Shown here in pieces: positions 1-8,860 of a stretch of 64,000 nucleotides of DNA (position 1 is the stretch's first letter; each line of letters opens with the position of its first letter). This stretch comes from Chlamydiales bacterium. GTDB taxonomy: Bacteria > Chlamydiota > Chlamydiia > Chlamydiales > Simkaniaceae. Position numbers and translations under genes: made by a program. The notes under the pieces were generated by a model that made no database searches, was not told where the DNA came from, and saw only the letters and a list, made by a program, of their open reading frames with translations. Where the stretch lies: contig JACKPR010000002.1 in NCBI GenBank assembly GCA_024233395.1, positions 558,001-622,000 on the forward strand, given 5' to 3'.

Positions 1-1592
1 GGAGCAGCTTTTGTAAGGTAGGTTCGGAATTCGGGAAGGGATAGGGAAGATGCATGAGGAAAGAATTCTTCTTTGACGACTTTTGAAGCTAAAAGGGTTT
101 GAGCTTCGCGATCAACACGAACTGATTCGTAATAATTTTTAGCAGGATCAATCACATGATCTCGAATCCATGTATAGGTAAACCCCTTGTCAAGCCATCC
201 ATCTTTAAAAGGAGATAGCCCTGGCTTTAGGAGAAAAGCATGAGTAGGAGAATACATCAGAAGACTAGCATCAGGATCGATTTCAAAGGGTTTTGTAACC
301 GAATAAGGAAGGGATTTAAGAAGCTCAAGGAGAAAGGTTAAAAGATCCATCGGATTTTCAATGGGGCGCTTTTCTTCTGTGATCGTTCCTTCAATCATGA
401 AGTATCCTTTTAGAAGGGTATGAAGAGAACCTCCAGAGGTATAACTCCATGGTTTTTTCTTCTTTAGAGCAAACTGATGAAAGGGCTTCGTATCGATAAA
501 GTGAATCAGCTTTGTTGTTAAAGCTTCCAATTCTTTTTTTCCTCCTTCCCATTCACATTCGGCAGAAAGCTCTGGTTCTACAGCAATAAAGAACTGGCGA
601 AGAGAATCAAAGAACTCGTTTTCATCTTTTATAAAAGTCCAGGCTGCAGGATCGCTTCTTCCATGTTTATAGACAAGACGAAATCCTGCGGGACTATCTT
701 CATAGAGAGCTTCATGAGTATAGTGTGCTTCTGCATCAAAAATTTCGAGAAAATGTTCTTGGAATTTTTCTGAATATTGCTCGATGACAAAAGGGAAAAA
801 TTGAGAAAGACCTTGAGCATTTTCATGGGCCTTATCTCGCATATCTCTACAAACATCTGCATGATGAGCGCGTACTTCAAGTTCAGCTTTGCGCATCCGG
901 ATGCGATCAGCAGAGTCGGCTTGTCTCAAAAGAGCTTGAGATACTCGCGCTTCATCAATAGCGCGCGCATAATCAACATGAAGCTTTTCAACTTCTTGAT
1001 TAAATGCATCGAGTCTTTCTTGAAGTGTTGAATAGATGAATTCCCCAAGTCCACCTTTATGTTTTGGATCAAGTCCTAGAGAAGAATAAAGATTCCAACG
1101 ACTAAACGTCGTTTTATAATCTGAAAAAGAAGCAATGGTATACTCCCAAACGCGCAAAAGAGGATGATCGTCTTCCCTTCCTCCCCATTTAGGGCTAATC
1201 GGGACAACATATTCTTCTCCACCAAAAGTTCTCTTCATTTTTCCCATCATCATAAGATCATAAAGGTCGAGAAGGAGACGTTCCGGTTTTTCATTTTGTA
1301 TATAAATCGCCGGAGCTGTTGCAAAACAAGACCCGATAATTTGCCTTAATGGAAACAAAAGGGCAGAAACAACTGCCTCTTTTAAGTGTCCATGTTCAAG
1401 CTTTTGCTTACTGGAAAGTTTTAATGTTTTTCGTATCAGAGTTTCGATGTAAGAATTAGCTACAGGAAGTTTAAAACGACTAAGAAGCGTTTTTCCTTCT
1501 CTTGATGAAAGATAGAGAAGGTTTTTTATTTGAACATCGATTTCTTCTCCCGCAACAAATTTGCGCGCAAGATCTAAATATTTAAGGAGCAT
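1..1592 (-). CDS. Unrecognised protein, C-terminus cut by window edge
   Basis: An uninterrupted reading frame of 530 codons runs from the ATG at 1592 off the left edge, so the C-terminus is missing. The start overlaps the end of the upstream oxidoreductase gene by 11 bases, which suggests translational coupling. No signal peptide or membrane segment is visible. Residues about 186-260 look like a charged helix or coiled coil. A weak cysteine-protease resemblance exists: Q84, then IIGSCF with C89, and much later THAFLL with H451, in papain order (Cys before His). This is only a motif resemblance, and I do not recognise the family. The continuous frame argues against a pseudogene. Confidence 0.75.
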   Translation of the reverse strand, partial: MLLKYLDLARKFVAGEEIDVQIKNLLYLSSREGKTLLSRFKLPVANSYIETLIRKTLKLSSKQKLEHGHLKEAVVSALLFPLRQIIGSCFATAPAIYIQNEKPERLLLDLYDLMMMGKMKRTFGGEEYVVPISPKWGGREDDHPLLRVWEYTIASFSDYKTTFSRWNLYSSLGLDPKHKGGLGEFIYSTLQERLDAFNQEVEKLHVDYARAIDEARVSQALLRQADSADRIRMRKAELEVRAHHADVCRDMRDKAHENAQGLSQFFPFVIEQYSEKFQEHFLEIFDAEAHYTHEALYEDSPAGFRLVYKHGRSDPAAWTFIKDENEFFDSLRQFFIAVEPELSAECEWEGGKKELEALTTKLIHFIDTKPFHQFALKKKKPWSYTSGGSLHTLLKGYFMIEGTITEEKRPIENPMDLLTFLLELLKSLPYSVTKPFEIDPDASLLMYSPTHAFLLKPGLSPFKDGWLDKGFTYTWIRDHVIDPAKNYYESVRVDREAQTLLASKVVKEEFFPHASSLSLPEFRTYLTKAA

Positions 1593-2613
1593 ATTTCATC
1601 CAAAGAGGGAGCACTTTGTTGATATAGGTCATAAATTTCCAAAGGCCCACATTACATTCTTCATTTCCAAAACGATCTTCGATTTTTTCTGGGAAAGCGA
1701 TTCCAAATCCAAAAAGACCTGGAGCAATAATTCCGTTACGCTCGTTATAAGAGATTTCACTCACCTGAGGAAATTCTAAGGAAGTTCGGCGTTGGAATCC
1801 GACGGTATAAACGACTTTGTTGCAGAAAGAGAGATACTTTTTAAAATGAGGATCTGAGATGTGATAACGCTCGAGATTTTTCGGCCAAGTTCCATCAATA
1901 TTTTCTCGAGCCCAATGGGCTGCTTGTCCCTTTAGACCCGTATTATCGAAAAGAATCCAATCATCAAAAAATACTGCATACTTTGTCATGGAGTTATAAA
2001 AATTAATCACTTTTTTAGCGTTTGCTTTTAAGAGATTTTGCAAAACAATCATGGAAGAGTGAGATGACCCAAAAACTGCAACCGTATCATTTTCTACACC
2101 AGTGATTTTTTGATCGTCAATTGCTATTTCCAATGGAATTTCTTCGATGTTCGGATAACTCAATTTTTTAGGAATGGATCCGTAGGCTAAAATGACATTC
2201 TTAGAATGAAACGTTTCATTTTCGAGAGAAACTTCCCACTGTCTATTTTTTAAGACAAGGGATTGACATTTTCCTTCGAAAGAATGGACTGCCAGTTTGA
2301 GGTGATCGGAGACCCATTGAAGAGGGTCCGCTACAAGACCGAGTAGACACGTAGATTCTCCATTGATATGTTTGAGCTCAAAATCGGGGGCCACCCCAAA
2401 TCGAAACGATTGACACTCTTCTAAATAATTGAGGAAAAGTTTGACCTTCGTATTGCTCGAAACTCTCCTCCACTTTTTTCCCAGATCTCCTGCTTTAAAA
2501 GCAGGATCGATCCAAGCAATGTCTAGCGGCTTGACACCCTTATCAATCAACTTTCCCACAGCAGCTATCCCTGCGGGACCTGCACCAATCACTGTCCAAT
2601 CAAATGTTTTCAT
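1582..2613 (-). CDS. FAD/NAD(P)-dependent oxidoreductase
   Basis: A 343-residue flavoprotein-like enzyme. The N-terminus has a Rossmann dinucleotide motif (VIGAGPAGIAA, residues 8-18) for FAD. A second glycine-rich strand-turn (VAVFGSSHSSM, about residues 178-188) fits the NAD(P) site of the pyridine nucleotide-disulphide oxidoreductase fold. I see no redox-active CxxC pair, so a disulphide reductase role is not supported and the substrate is unknown. The gene is divergent from thrS, with about 80 bases between the starts, and its 3' end overlaps the next minus-strand gene, so the two are probably co-transcribed. Confidence 0.8.
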   Translation of the reverse strand: MKTFDWTVIGAGPAGIAAVGKLIDKGVKPLDIAWIDPAFKAGDLGKKWRRVSSNTKVKLFLNYLEECQSFRFGVAPDFELKHINGESTCLLGLVADPLQWVSDHLKLAVHSFEGKCQSLVLKNRQWEVSLENETFHSKNVILAYGSIPKKLSYPNIEEIPLEIAIDDQKITGVENDTVAVFGSSHSSMIVLQNLLKANAKKVINFYNSMTKYAVFFDDWILFDNTGLKGQAAHWARENIDGTWPKNLERYHISDPHFKKYLSFCNKVVYTVGFQRRTSLEFPQVSEISYNERNGIIAPGLFGFGIAFPEKIEDRFGNEECNVGLWKFMTYINKVLPLWMKYAP

Positions 2614-2694
2614 ACTTTATAGTTGTAGCAATTTCTTTTCCTTTTTTACAACGTCTTGTACACTAGGAAGGAACTAGACAAACAATTTTTATAC

Positions 2695-4620
2695 ATGAAA
2701 GTGAAATGTGAAATGGAAGAGCTAGAACTTGATAATGGAAGTTCGGCAAAAGATTTAGCTGAGAAAATGAACCAGCGTGAGCCTGATCAGGCTTTGGCTG
2801 CATCGATTAATGGGGAAATGCGAGATTTAAGCACTCCTTTAAAAGAGGGAGATGATGTCCGTCTTATCGACTTCAACTCTCCTGAGGGAAAAGAAGTTTT
2901 TTGGCACACTTCTGCCCACGTTTTAGCCCAAGCGGTTTTAAGATTATGGCCTGATGCCCAGCCAACCATTGGCCCTCCGATTGAAAAGGGGTTTTATTAT
3001 GACTTTGCAAATCTAGAAGTTTCTGAAGAAGATTTTGGCAAAATCGAAAAAGAAATTAAAAAAATTCTTGGCGAAGGACTCAAGCCTGAGCGGTTTTCTT
3101 TTAAAGGAAAAAAAGAAGCGATTGAAGAGTTTGGGGAAAACCCCTTTAAGAAAGAACTCATTGAGGGGTTTGAGGAAGGAAGCCCTATTACCGCTTACCG
3201 ACAAGGAGAGTTTTTTGACCTCTGTCGTGGACCTCACCTTCCAACACTTGGAAAAATTAAAGCTTTTAAAGTTTTAAAAACTTCTGGTGCTTATTGGAGA
3301 GGGGATGCAAAAAATGAAATGCTGACTCGGATCTATGGAATCTCTTTTCCTAGCCGCGAAGAGTTAAAGGAATATTTAAGACTCTTAGAAGAAGCTAAAA
3401 AAAGAGACCATCGTATTTTAGGGGCAAAACTCGATCTTTTCTCATTTAAAGAAGAAGCTCCCGCTATGCCTTTCTTTCATCCAAACGGAATGGCTGTCTG
3501 GGATCATCTTGTGGATTACTGGAAAGAGACTCACCTTAAATGGGGTTATGAGATAATAAAAACGCCACAGCTCATGACAAAAGAACTTTGGGAACTCTCT
3601 GGACACTGGGAACATTACCGCGAAAATATGTTCACTGTAGAAATCGATGAAAACCACGCTTATGCAATCAAACCAATGAATTGCCCAGGATGTATGCTTT
3701 ATTTTAAAGCGCGCTCCCATAGTTATAGAGAACTTCCTCTCCGAGTTGCTGAATTTGGTCATGTTCATAGAAAAGAGCCTTCAGGAGCATTGAACGGTCT
3801 CTTTCGTGTCCAAAGTTTTCATCAAGACGATGCCCATTTATTTATGCAACCCAGTCAAATTAAAGATGAAATTTTAGGAGTTCTAAAACTCGTTAAAGAG
3901 ATTTATCAAACCTTTGGATTGGATTATACCTTTGAACTTTCAACAAGACCGGAAAAGTCGATTGGAACGGATCAAGATTGGGAAGTTGCAACAGCTGGAC
4001 TAAAAGAAGCTCTAGATGAATGGGGAGAAGAGTATAAAATTAATGAAGGGGATGGCGCTTTTTATGGGCCTAAGATTGATCTTCATGTCCATGATGCTCT
4101 TGATCGTCGTTGGCAGTGTGGAACCGTTCAACTTGACATGGCCCTTCCTGAAAAGTTTAAGCTTGAATACAAAGATAGTGATGGCGCATTAAAAAGACCG
4201 ATTATGATTCACCGTGCTATTTTTGGATCAATCGAACGGTTCTTAGGAATTCTTATCGAACATTTTGCTGGAAAATTCCCCTTTTGGATGAGCCCTCTTC
4301 CCATACGCATTATTCCTGTTGCAGAAGCTCATGTCTCTTACGCAAAAGAGGTGATGAAAAAAATTCAAGAAGCTGGCTTTACATGTGACTGCGATGCTTC
4401 TGAAGAATCTTTAGGAAAGAGAGTCCGAAATGCTCAAATTCAACAAGTGAATTACATGCTCACCGTTGGTGATAAAGAGGTAGAAAACAAAACAATTGCC
4501 CTTAGAACACGTGACAATGTCGTCCATGGTGAAGTCTCTATCGATGATTTCCTTAATAATTGTAGAATAGAATATAAAGAGCGTAAATTAACCTCTCTTT
4601 ATGAAAAGGAAAAATCATGA
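2695..4620 (+). CDS. thrS: Threonyl-tRNA synthetase
   Basis: Charges tRNA-Thr with threonine in the cytosol. Domains in order are an N-terminal TGS domain (about 1-60), the editing domain with HTSAH followed later by CRGPH, the class II catalytic core with NCPGCM (zinc Cys), GDGAFYGPK and RAIFGSIERF, and a C-terminal anticodon-binding domain. I chose the ATG at 2695, giving 641 aa, because this matches the usual length (E. coli 642) and puts the TGS domain at the N-terminus; an in-frame TTG at 2656 would add 13 unrelated residues. The stop overlaps the start of parA (ATGA). The order thrS-parA-gp6D is also found in Chlamydia (CT581-CT583). Confidence 0.97.
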   Translation: MKVKCEMEELELDNGSSAKDLAEKMNQREPDQALAASINGEMRDLSTPLKEGDDVRLIDFNSPEGKEVFWHTSAHVLAQAVLRLWPDAQPTIGPPIEKGFYYDFANLEVSEEDFGKIEKEIKKILGEGLKPERFSFKGKKEAIEEFGENPFKKELIEGFEEGSPITAYRQGEFFDLCRGPHLPTLGKIKAFKVLKTSGAYWRGDAKNEMLTRIYGISFPSREELKEYLRLLEEAKKRDHRILGAKLDLFSFKEEAPAMPFFHPNGMAVWDHLVDYWKETHLKWGYEIIKTPQLMTKELWELSGHWEHYRENMFTVEIDENHAYAIKPMNCPGCMLYFKARSHSYRELPLRVAEFGHVHRKEPSGALNGLFRVQSFHQDDAHLFMQPSQIKDEILGVLKLVKEIYQTFGLDYTFELSTRPEKSIGTDQDWEVATAGLKEALDEWGEEYKINEGDGAFYGPKIDLHVHDALDRRWQCGTVQLDMALPEKFKLEYKDSDGALKRPIMIHRAIFGSIERFLGILIEHFAGKFPFWMSPLPIRIIPVAEAHVSYAKEVMKKIQEAGFTCDCDASEESLGKRVRNAQIQQVNYMLTVGDKEVENKTIALRTRDNVVHGEVSIDDFLNNCRIEYKERKLTSLYEKEKS

Positions 4621-5414
4621 AAACGATTTCAGTTTGTAGTTTTAAAGGTGGAACAGCAAAGACTTCAATTTCATTAAATATCGGTTCTGCTCTTGCCCGT
4701 TTTCATAATAAACGGGTTTTAATGATAGATTTTGATGCGCAAGCAAATTTAACTGCAGGACTAGGCTTTGATCCTGATAACCATGATAGCATGGCAGCAG
4801 TTTTGCAAGACAACAAAACAATACAAGAAGTCATCATCCATACCGATCATCCGATGGTTGATTTAATTCCAGCTGATACTTGGCTTGAAAGAGTTGAAAT
4901 GACAGGCGTGTTATCATCCGATCGTTATTCTCATGAAAAACTTAAAAAAATACTAAAACCCTTAAACTATGACATTGCAATTATTGACACCCCCCCTTCC
5001 CTTTGTTGGCTGACTGAATCTTCTTTAATCGCTTGTGATAATGCCTTAGTTTGTGCAACGCCTGAATTTTATAGCATCAAAGGACTCCAACGTCTTTCTT
5101 ATTTTATGCACTACATTTCAGAGCGCCACCCCTTTAATCTTCTTGGAGTTGCTCTTTCTTTTTGGAATGCAAGAGGAAAAAATAATGAGGATTTCTTGGA
5201 GGTTGTTGAAGAAACTTTCCCCGGAAAAGTCTTGCAGACAAAAGTACGAAGAGATATCGCTGTTTCTGAGGCCTCCATACATGGCAAACCGGTTTTTGTG
5301 ACAAGACCTAAAAGCCGGGCCGCAGAAGATTATTTGGAGCTCACAAAAGAATTATTAACTAAAATGACTGATGAAAAAGTGGAGTCACAATGTCTAAGTT
5401 CAACTCTCTCTTAA
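4617..5414 (+). CDS. parA: ParA/Soj-family ATPase
   Basis: A 265-residue ParA/MinD-type ATPase. The deviant Walker A motif FKGGTAKTS lies at residues 9-17, the switch/Walker B strands are RVLMIDFDAQANLTAGLG and IAIIDTPPS. The family acts in chromosome or plasmid partition by ATP-dependent dimerisation on DNA. It is the positional counterpart of Chlamydia CT582, a paralogue of the chlamydial plasmid ParA (Pgp5). It overlaps thrS upstream (4 bases) and the gp6D gene downstream (25 bases), so it is translated as part of one operon. No ParB with a clear CTPase box is adjacent, so the partner is unknown. Confidence 0.92.
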   Translation: MKTISVCSFKGGTAKTSISLNIGSALARFHNKRVLMIDFDAQANLTAGLGFDPDNHDSMAAVLQDNKTIQEVIIHTDHPMVDLIPADTWLERVEMTGVLSSDRYSHEKLKKILKPLNYDIAIIDTPPSLCWLTESSLIACDNALVCATPEFYSIKGLQRLSYFMHYISERHPFNLLGVALSFWNARGKNNEDFLEVVEETFPGKVLQTKVRRDIAVSEASIHGKPVFVTRPKSRAAEDYLELTKELLTKMTDEKVESQCLSSTLS

Positions 5415-6124
5415 TGGGACGCTTTAAGAGCCATGCAAAAAAAGAAAAAATGAATGAGCTTGTTGAGCGTTCATCTGCAACACCATTAACAAATTTTTCT
5501 GGCGCCTTTCAAGTCAACCCCATTAGCAACCAAGAGCGAGCATCTCTTCAAACGCTTTTAGAAAAATATCAAACAGAAGAAAATAATATCTCTGAAGATT
5601 TAAAGTTCCTTTCAACCATTACATCCGAAGTAAAAGCGATTAGTAATCAAGCTGTGATTTTACATGGCGAAAGAATTAAAAAAGCACAAGAGCTCTTTAA
5701 AAAGTATCGTGATGGAGCTTTTAGCAACTGGCTTTTAAAAACTTATGGAAACCGCCAAACGCCTTATAACTTTTTGCAATATTACGAGCTTTACACTGCT
5801 TTACCTAAAAAGTTGCAAGGAATTGTTGATGAAATGCCCCGACAAGCCATCTACAGTCTTTCAAGTCGGAGCGTTCCTCAGGAGAAAAAAGTAGAGTTCG
5901 TTAAAGAATATAATGGTGAATCAAAAACAGAACTCTTAGAAAAACTTCGGAGCTCTTTTCCTTTAGCAAAACAAGACAAAAGAAATCCGAATAAAACAAA
6001 AAGCGTTCTTGACCTTTTAAATCGCACAAAAAAATTGATGCAAGATGATCGCTTTATTCCAAATCATGACGAAAAGGGTGAATTAAAAGCCCTAGTTAAA
6101 GAAATAAATGCACTATTGAAATAA
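5390..6124 (+). CDS. Gp6D-like protein (Pgp6/CT583 family)
   Basis: A 244-residue, lysine-rich, mostly helical protein with no signal peptide. I identify it mainly from position: it follows a ParA ATPase after thrS exactly as CT583 (Gp6D, a chromosomal relative of plasmid protein Pgp6) does in Chlamydia. The region around residues 105-140 (YGNRQTPYNFLQYYELY) is a helical stretch typical of this group. Function is not established; a role as ParA partner or regulator is inferred from coupling, since the start lies 25 bases inside parA. Its stop overlaps the purB start (TAATG at 6122-6126). Confidence 0.75.
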   Translation: MSKFNSLLMGRFKSHAKKEKMNELVERSSATPLTNFSGAFQVNPISNQERASLQTLLEKYQTEENNISEDLKFLSTITSEVKAISNQAVILHGERIKKAQELFKKYRDGAFSNWLLKTYGNRQTPYNFLQYYELYTALPKKLQGIVDEMPRQAIYSLSSRSVPQEKKVEFVKEYNGESKTELLEKLRSSFPLAKQDKRNPNKTKSVLDLLNRTKKLMQDDRFIPNHDEKGELKALVKEINALLK

Positions 6125-7548
6125 TGGCTCTTGTTTATGAAACTCCTCTCACGACTCGTTATGCTAGTCCTGAGATGAAAGAAGTTTTTTCTCCTGCCTT
6201 TAAATATCGCACTTGGAGGAAATTATGGGTTGCCCTAGCTGAAGGGGAAAAAGAGCTAGGAATCTCTATTTCTGATAAGCAGATTGAAGAGCTCAGAAAC
6301 AATCTTGATACAATTGACTTTGTAAAGATTCGGAAATACGAAACAAACTTGCGGCATGAAGTGATGGCCCACATTAAAGCCTATGGGGATGATTGTCCAA
6401 AGGCAAAGGGAATCATTCATATGGGAGCTACGTCCTCTTACGTGATGGATAATGGCGATCTTATCACATACAAAACCGCCTTGCACCTTCTTAAAAATAA
6501 ACTCATTCTCCTCATTGAAAAACTCAATCACCTTTCATTAAAAGAAGGGGATACTCCTTGCTTAGGCTATACTCATTTTCAGCCGGCACAGGTCACAACC
6601 TTGGGAAAACGAAGCGCATTATGGCTTCAAGATTTTATCACAGATTTCAAAGATCTGATTTCTTTGATGGAAGATTTTCCTTTTTTAGGTTGTAAAGGTG
6701 CAATTGGAACAAGTGGTTCTTTTCTTACCCTTTTTGAAGGCGATCATCAAAAAGTCATCGCTCTTGATGATTTGATTACTAAAAAAATGGGCTTTAAAAA
6801 ATCCTATTTAGTGAGCAGCCAAACCTTTCCACGAAAACAAGAGCAAAGAATCCTCTCGATATTATCTGGGATTGCTACAAGTGCCCACAAGTGTGCAACA
6901 GACCTTCGTCTTCTTTCTCATCTTGGAGAAGTAGAAGAACCTTTTGGAAGTGAGCAAGTGGGCTCTTCAGCAATGCCACACAAAAAAAATCCCATCTTTT
7001 CAGAGAGAGTCTGCGGCCTTTCACGTATTATCATTAACCTCTGGCATAACGGCGCAGATAATGCAGCCCTTCAATGGCTTGAAAGATCTCTTGATGACTC
7101 CTCTAATCGACGGATAGCAATTCCTGAAGCTTTCCTCGCAGCTGATAGTGTTGTCAACTTGCTTTACATGATTATTGATGGTCTAAAAGTTTATCCTAAA
7201 CTGATGGAAACACATATCAAAAACCACCTCCCCTTTATTGCAACAGAACCCCTCCTTGCTGCCGCCGTTTTAAAAGGAAAAGACCGACAAGAAGCACATG
7301 AACTTTTAAGAAAACTTTCCATTGAAGCAACCCAAACAAAAAAAGAAACAGGAAAAACTCCAGACCTTTTAAAAACATTTTTAGGTGCTTTGGGGCTTAA
7401 TGAAAAAGATCTTGGAGACCTTTTAGAGATAAAAAATCTTATAGGAAGATCGAAAGAGCAAGTAATTGAATTTTTAAAGCTAGAAGTTGGACCTCTTTTA
7501 GAAAAGCATTTAACAACAGACGTTGTGATTCCAAATATTGAGGTATAG
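6124..7548 (+). CDS. purB: Adenylosuccinate lyase
   Basis: A 474-residue fumarase/aspartase superfamily enzyme. Adenylosuccinate lyase splits adenylosuccinate to AMP and fumarate, and SAICAR to AICAR. Visible motifs are the substrate loop GATSSYVMDN (about residues 100-109), TLGKRSALW, and the superfamily signature GSSAMPHKKNP (about 281-291) with the catalytic Ser loop. Length is near the family norm. It directly overlaps the gp6D stop and is followed by two glycosyltransferase genes. No other purine genes are in the window, so it may serve only IMP-to-AMP interconversion if a purA exists elsewhere. Confidence 0.93.
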   Translation: MALVYETPLTTRYASPEMKEVFSPAFKYRTWRKLWVALAEGEKELGISISDKQIEELRNNLDTIDFVKIRKYETNLRHEVMAHIKAYGDDCPKAKGIIHMGATSSYVMDNGDLITYKTALHLLKNKLILLIEKLNHLSLKEGDTPCLGYTHFQPAQVTTLGKRSALWLQDFITDFKDLISLMEDFPFLGCKGAIGTSGSFLTLFEGDHQKVIALDDLITKKMGFKKSYLVSSQTFPRKQEQRILSILSGIATSAHKCATDLRLLSHLGEVEEPFGSEQVGSSAMPHKKNPIFSERVCGLSRIIINLWHNGADNAALQWLERSLDDSSNRRIAIPEAFLAADSVVNLLYMIIDGLKVYPKLMETHIKNHLPFIATEPLLAAAVLKGKDRQEAHELLRKLSIEATQTKKETGKTPDLLKTFLGALGLNEKDLGDLLEIKNLIGRSKEQVIEFLKLEVGPLLEKHLTTDVVIPNIEV

Positions 7549-7549
7549 G

Positions 7550-8209
7550 GTGATTCCCACTGTTGTTTCTTATTACACGCAAAATACCCCCTATGAAGAT
7601 GAGGTCAAGCACCTCATCGCTTCATGTGAAAATTTTGGAATTCCCTATGAGATTGAAGGAATTCCAAATCTAGGATCATGGGAGAAAAACTGCTGTTACA
7701 AACCCCAATTTATTTTAGAAAAAATGGAAAAAATCAAGGGGCCTCTTTTATGGGTCGATGCAGATGGGGTTTTTGTGCGCTGGCCTAAACAACTAGAAAC
7801 CCTTACTGCAGATGTTGGTCTTTGCATTATTGAAGAACTTCCTGATCTACACCCATGTAAAATGATTACAGGAACCGTTTTCTTTAACAACACAAAGAAG
7901 GGAAAAGAGATATTAAACCAATGGCTTAAAGTTTGTCAAAATCCAGAAGATGAAGAATTCCCAGATCAAGTTGCCTTAAAAGATATTCTTTTGAAAAGCA
8001 ATGCAGAAATTTTTAACCTCTCTACACCCTATTTTACAACCCACGATCTTGTTATTAAAGAAGAGTGGGCTAGAGATGCTGTTATTGTCCATTTCCAAGC
8101 ATCACGCACCTTAAAAAAGGTTCTCAACCATGAAATCATTCCTTTTTGGGATAATGAAAAGATTACAACGGAAAAAAGAAAGATTCTTGAAACATGTTTC
8201 CCACAATAA
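7550..8209 (+). CDS. Putative nucleotide-diphospho-sugar transferase, copy 1
   Basis: A 219-residue GT-A-like protein without signal peptide. The metal/nucleotide-binding DxD is in LLWVDADG (about residues 65-72), preceded by GSWEKNCCYKP and followed by the ITGTVFF strand and DQVALKDIL, a pattern seen in small nucleotide-diphospho-sugar transferases. I chose the GTG at 7550 because AGGT sits five bases upstream and because it aligns with the ATG of the tandem copy; a TTG at 7538 would lie inside purB. The start is one base after the purB stop and the end overlaps copy 2 by 16 bases. Acceptor and sugar are unknown. Confidence 0.75.
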   Translation: MIPTVVSYYTQNTPYEDEVKHLIASCENFGIPYEIEGIPNLGSWEKNCCYKPQFILEKMEKIKGPLLWVDADGVFVRWPKQLETLTADVGLCIIEELPDLHPCKMITGTVFFNNTKKGKEILNQWLKVCQNPEDEEFPDQVALKDILLKSNAEIFNLSTPYFTTHDLVIKEEWARDAVIVHFQASRTLKKVLNHEIIPFWDNEKITTEKRKILETCFPQ

Positions 8210-8850
8210 TTTCATTCTATACAGAAAACACTCCCTATGAAAAAGAAGCAGAAGATCTGGCAGCATCATGTGAAAAGTTTAATCTTCCTCATGAGATTGA
8301 TCCGATGCCTAACTTTGGTTCATGGGAAAAAAACTGCTGTTTTAAGCCTAAGTATATCCTAAAAAAGCTTTCGGATTTACAAAAGCCGGTCCTTTGGCTG
8401 GATGCTGATGCGATTGTCTATCAGAAGCCTACACTTTTTGAATCTTTAGAAACAGATGTCGCCCTTCATAGCAACCATTCCCTTCCAGAAAATCATCCAT
8501 CAAAAGTAAATTCAGGAACCCTTTTATTTTATCCCACTCCTGCATCTTTTTCTCTCCTAGAAAAATGGGATCAAGAAACAGAACGTCTTTTAGAAGAAGA
8601 TTCAGAGCCATGGGATCAAATTTCACTGCGTAATGTTTTATTTAAATCTGGCGTTAGAATTTATTTTCTGGACAGTTGTTATTGTCGTATCTTTACAAAA
8701 ATTGAAAGTGAAGACGAGCTTAAAAACTCATTCTTTATTCACTTCCAAGCTTCAAGAACGCTCAAGAAAACACTCAACCATGAAGTTGTTCCTTTTTGGG
8801 ATGAACAAGACTATATTCGACAAAAAAAATCCTCCCTAATCTCTAAGTAG
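8194..8850 (+). CDS. Putative nucleotide-diphospho-sugar transferase, copy 2
   Basis: A 218-residue tandem paralogue of the preceding gene. It keeps the same landmarks in the same order: FYTENTPYE near the N-terminus, GSWEKNCCFKP, the DxD motif LWLDADA, NSGTLLF, DQISLRNVLF and a C-terminal HFQASRTLKKT block shared almost exactly with copy 1. Conservation of the DxD in both suggests both are active transferases. It is the last gene of the thrS-to-8850 plus-strand block and meets the ABC importer genes tail to tail with only 10 bases between, so terminator space is minimal. Confidence 0.75.
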   Translation: MFPTIISFYTENTPYEKEAEDLAASCEKFNLPHEIDPMPNFGSWEKNCCFKPKYILKKLSDLQKPVLWLDADAIVYQKPTLFESLETDVALHSNHSLPENHPSKVNSGTLLFYPTPASFSLLEKWDQETERLLEEDSEPWDQISLRNVLFKSGVRIYFLDSCYCRIFTKIESEDELKNSFFIHFQASRTLKKTLNHEVVPFWDEQDYIRQKKSSLISK

Positions 8851-8860
8851 TTCATTTTTC

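Noticed and set aside
1..1592. Degraded or frameshifted gene
   Set aside because: The minus-strand frame reads without a stop for 530 codons to the edge, so truncation is only by the window.
2614..2694. Promoter or T-box-like leader for thrS
   Set aside because: Only about 80 bases separate the divergent genes, with no T-box sequence; the TACACT at 2659 has no acceptable -35 at normal spacing.
3442..3768. 108-codon minus-strand ORF inside thrS
   Set aside because: Antisense to the conserved catalytic core of thrS with no independent support.
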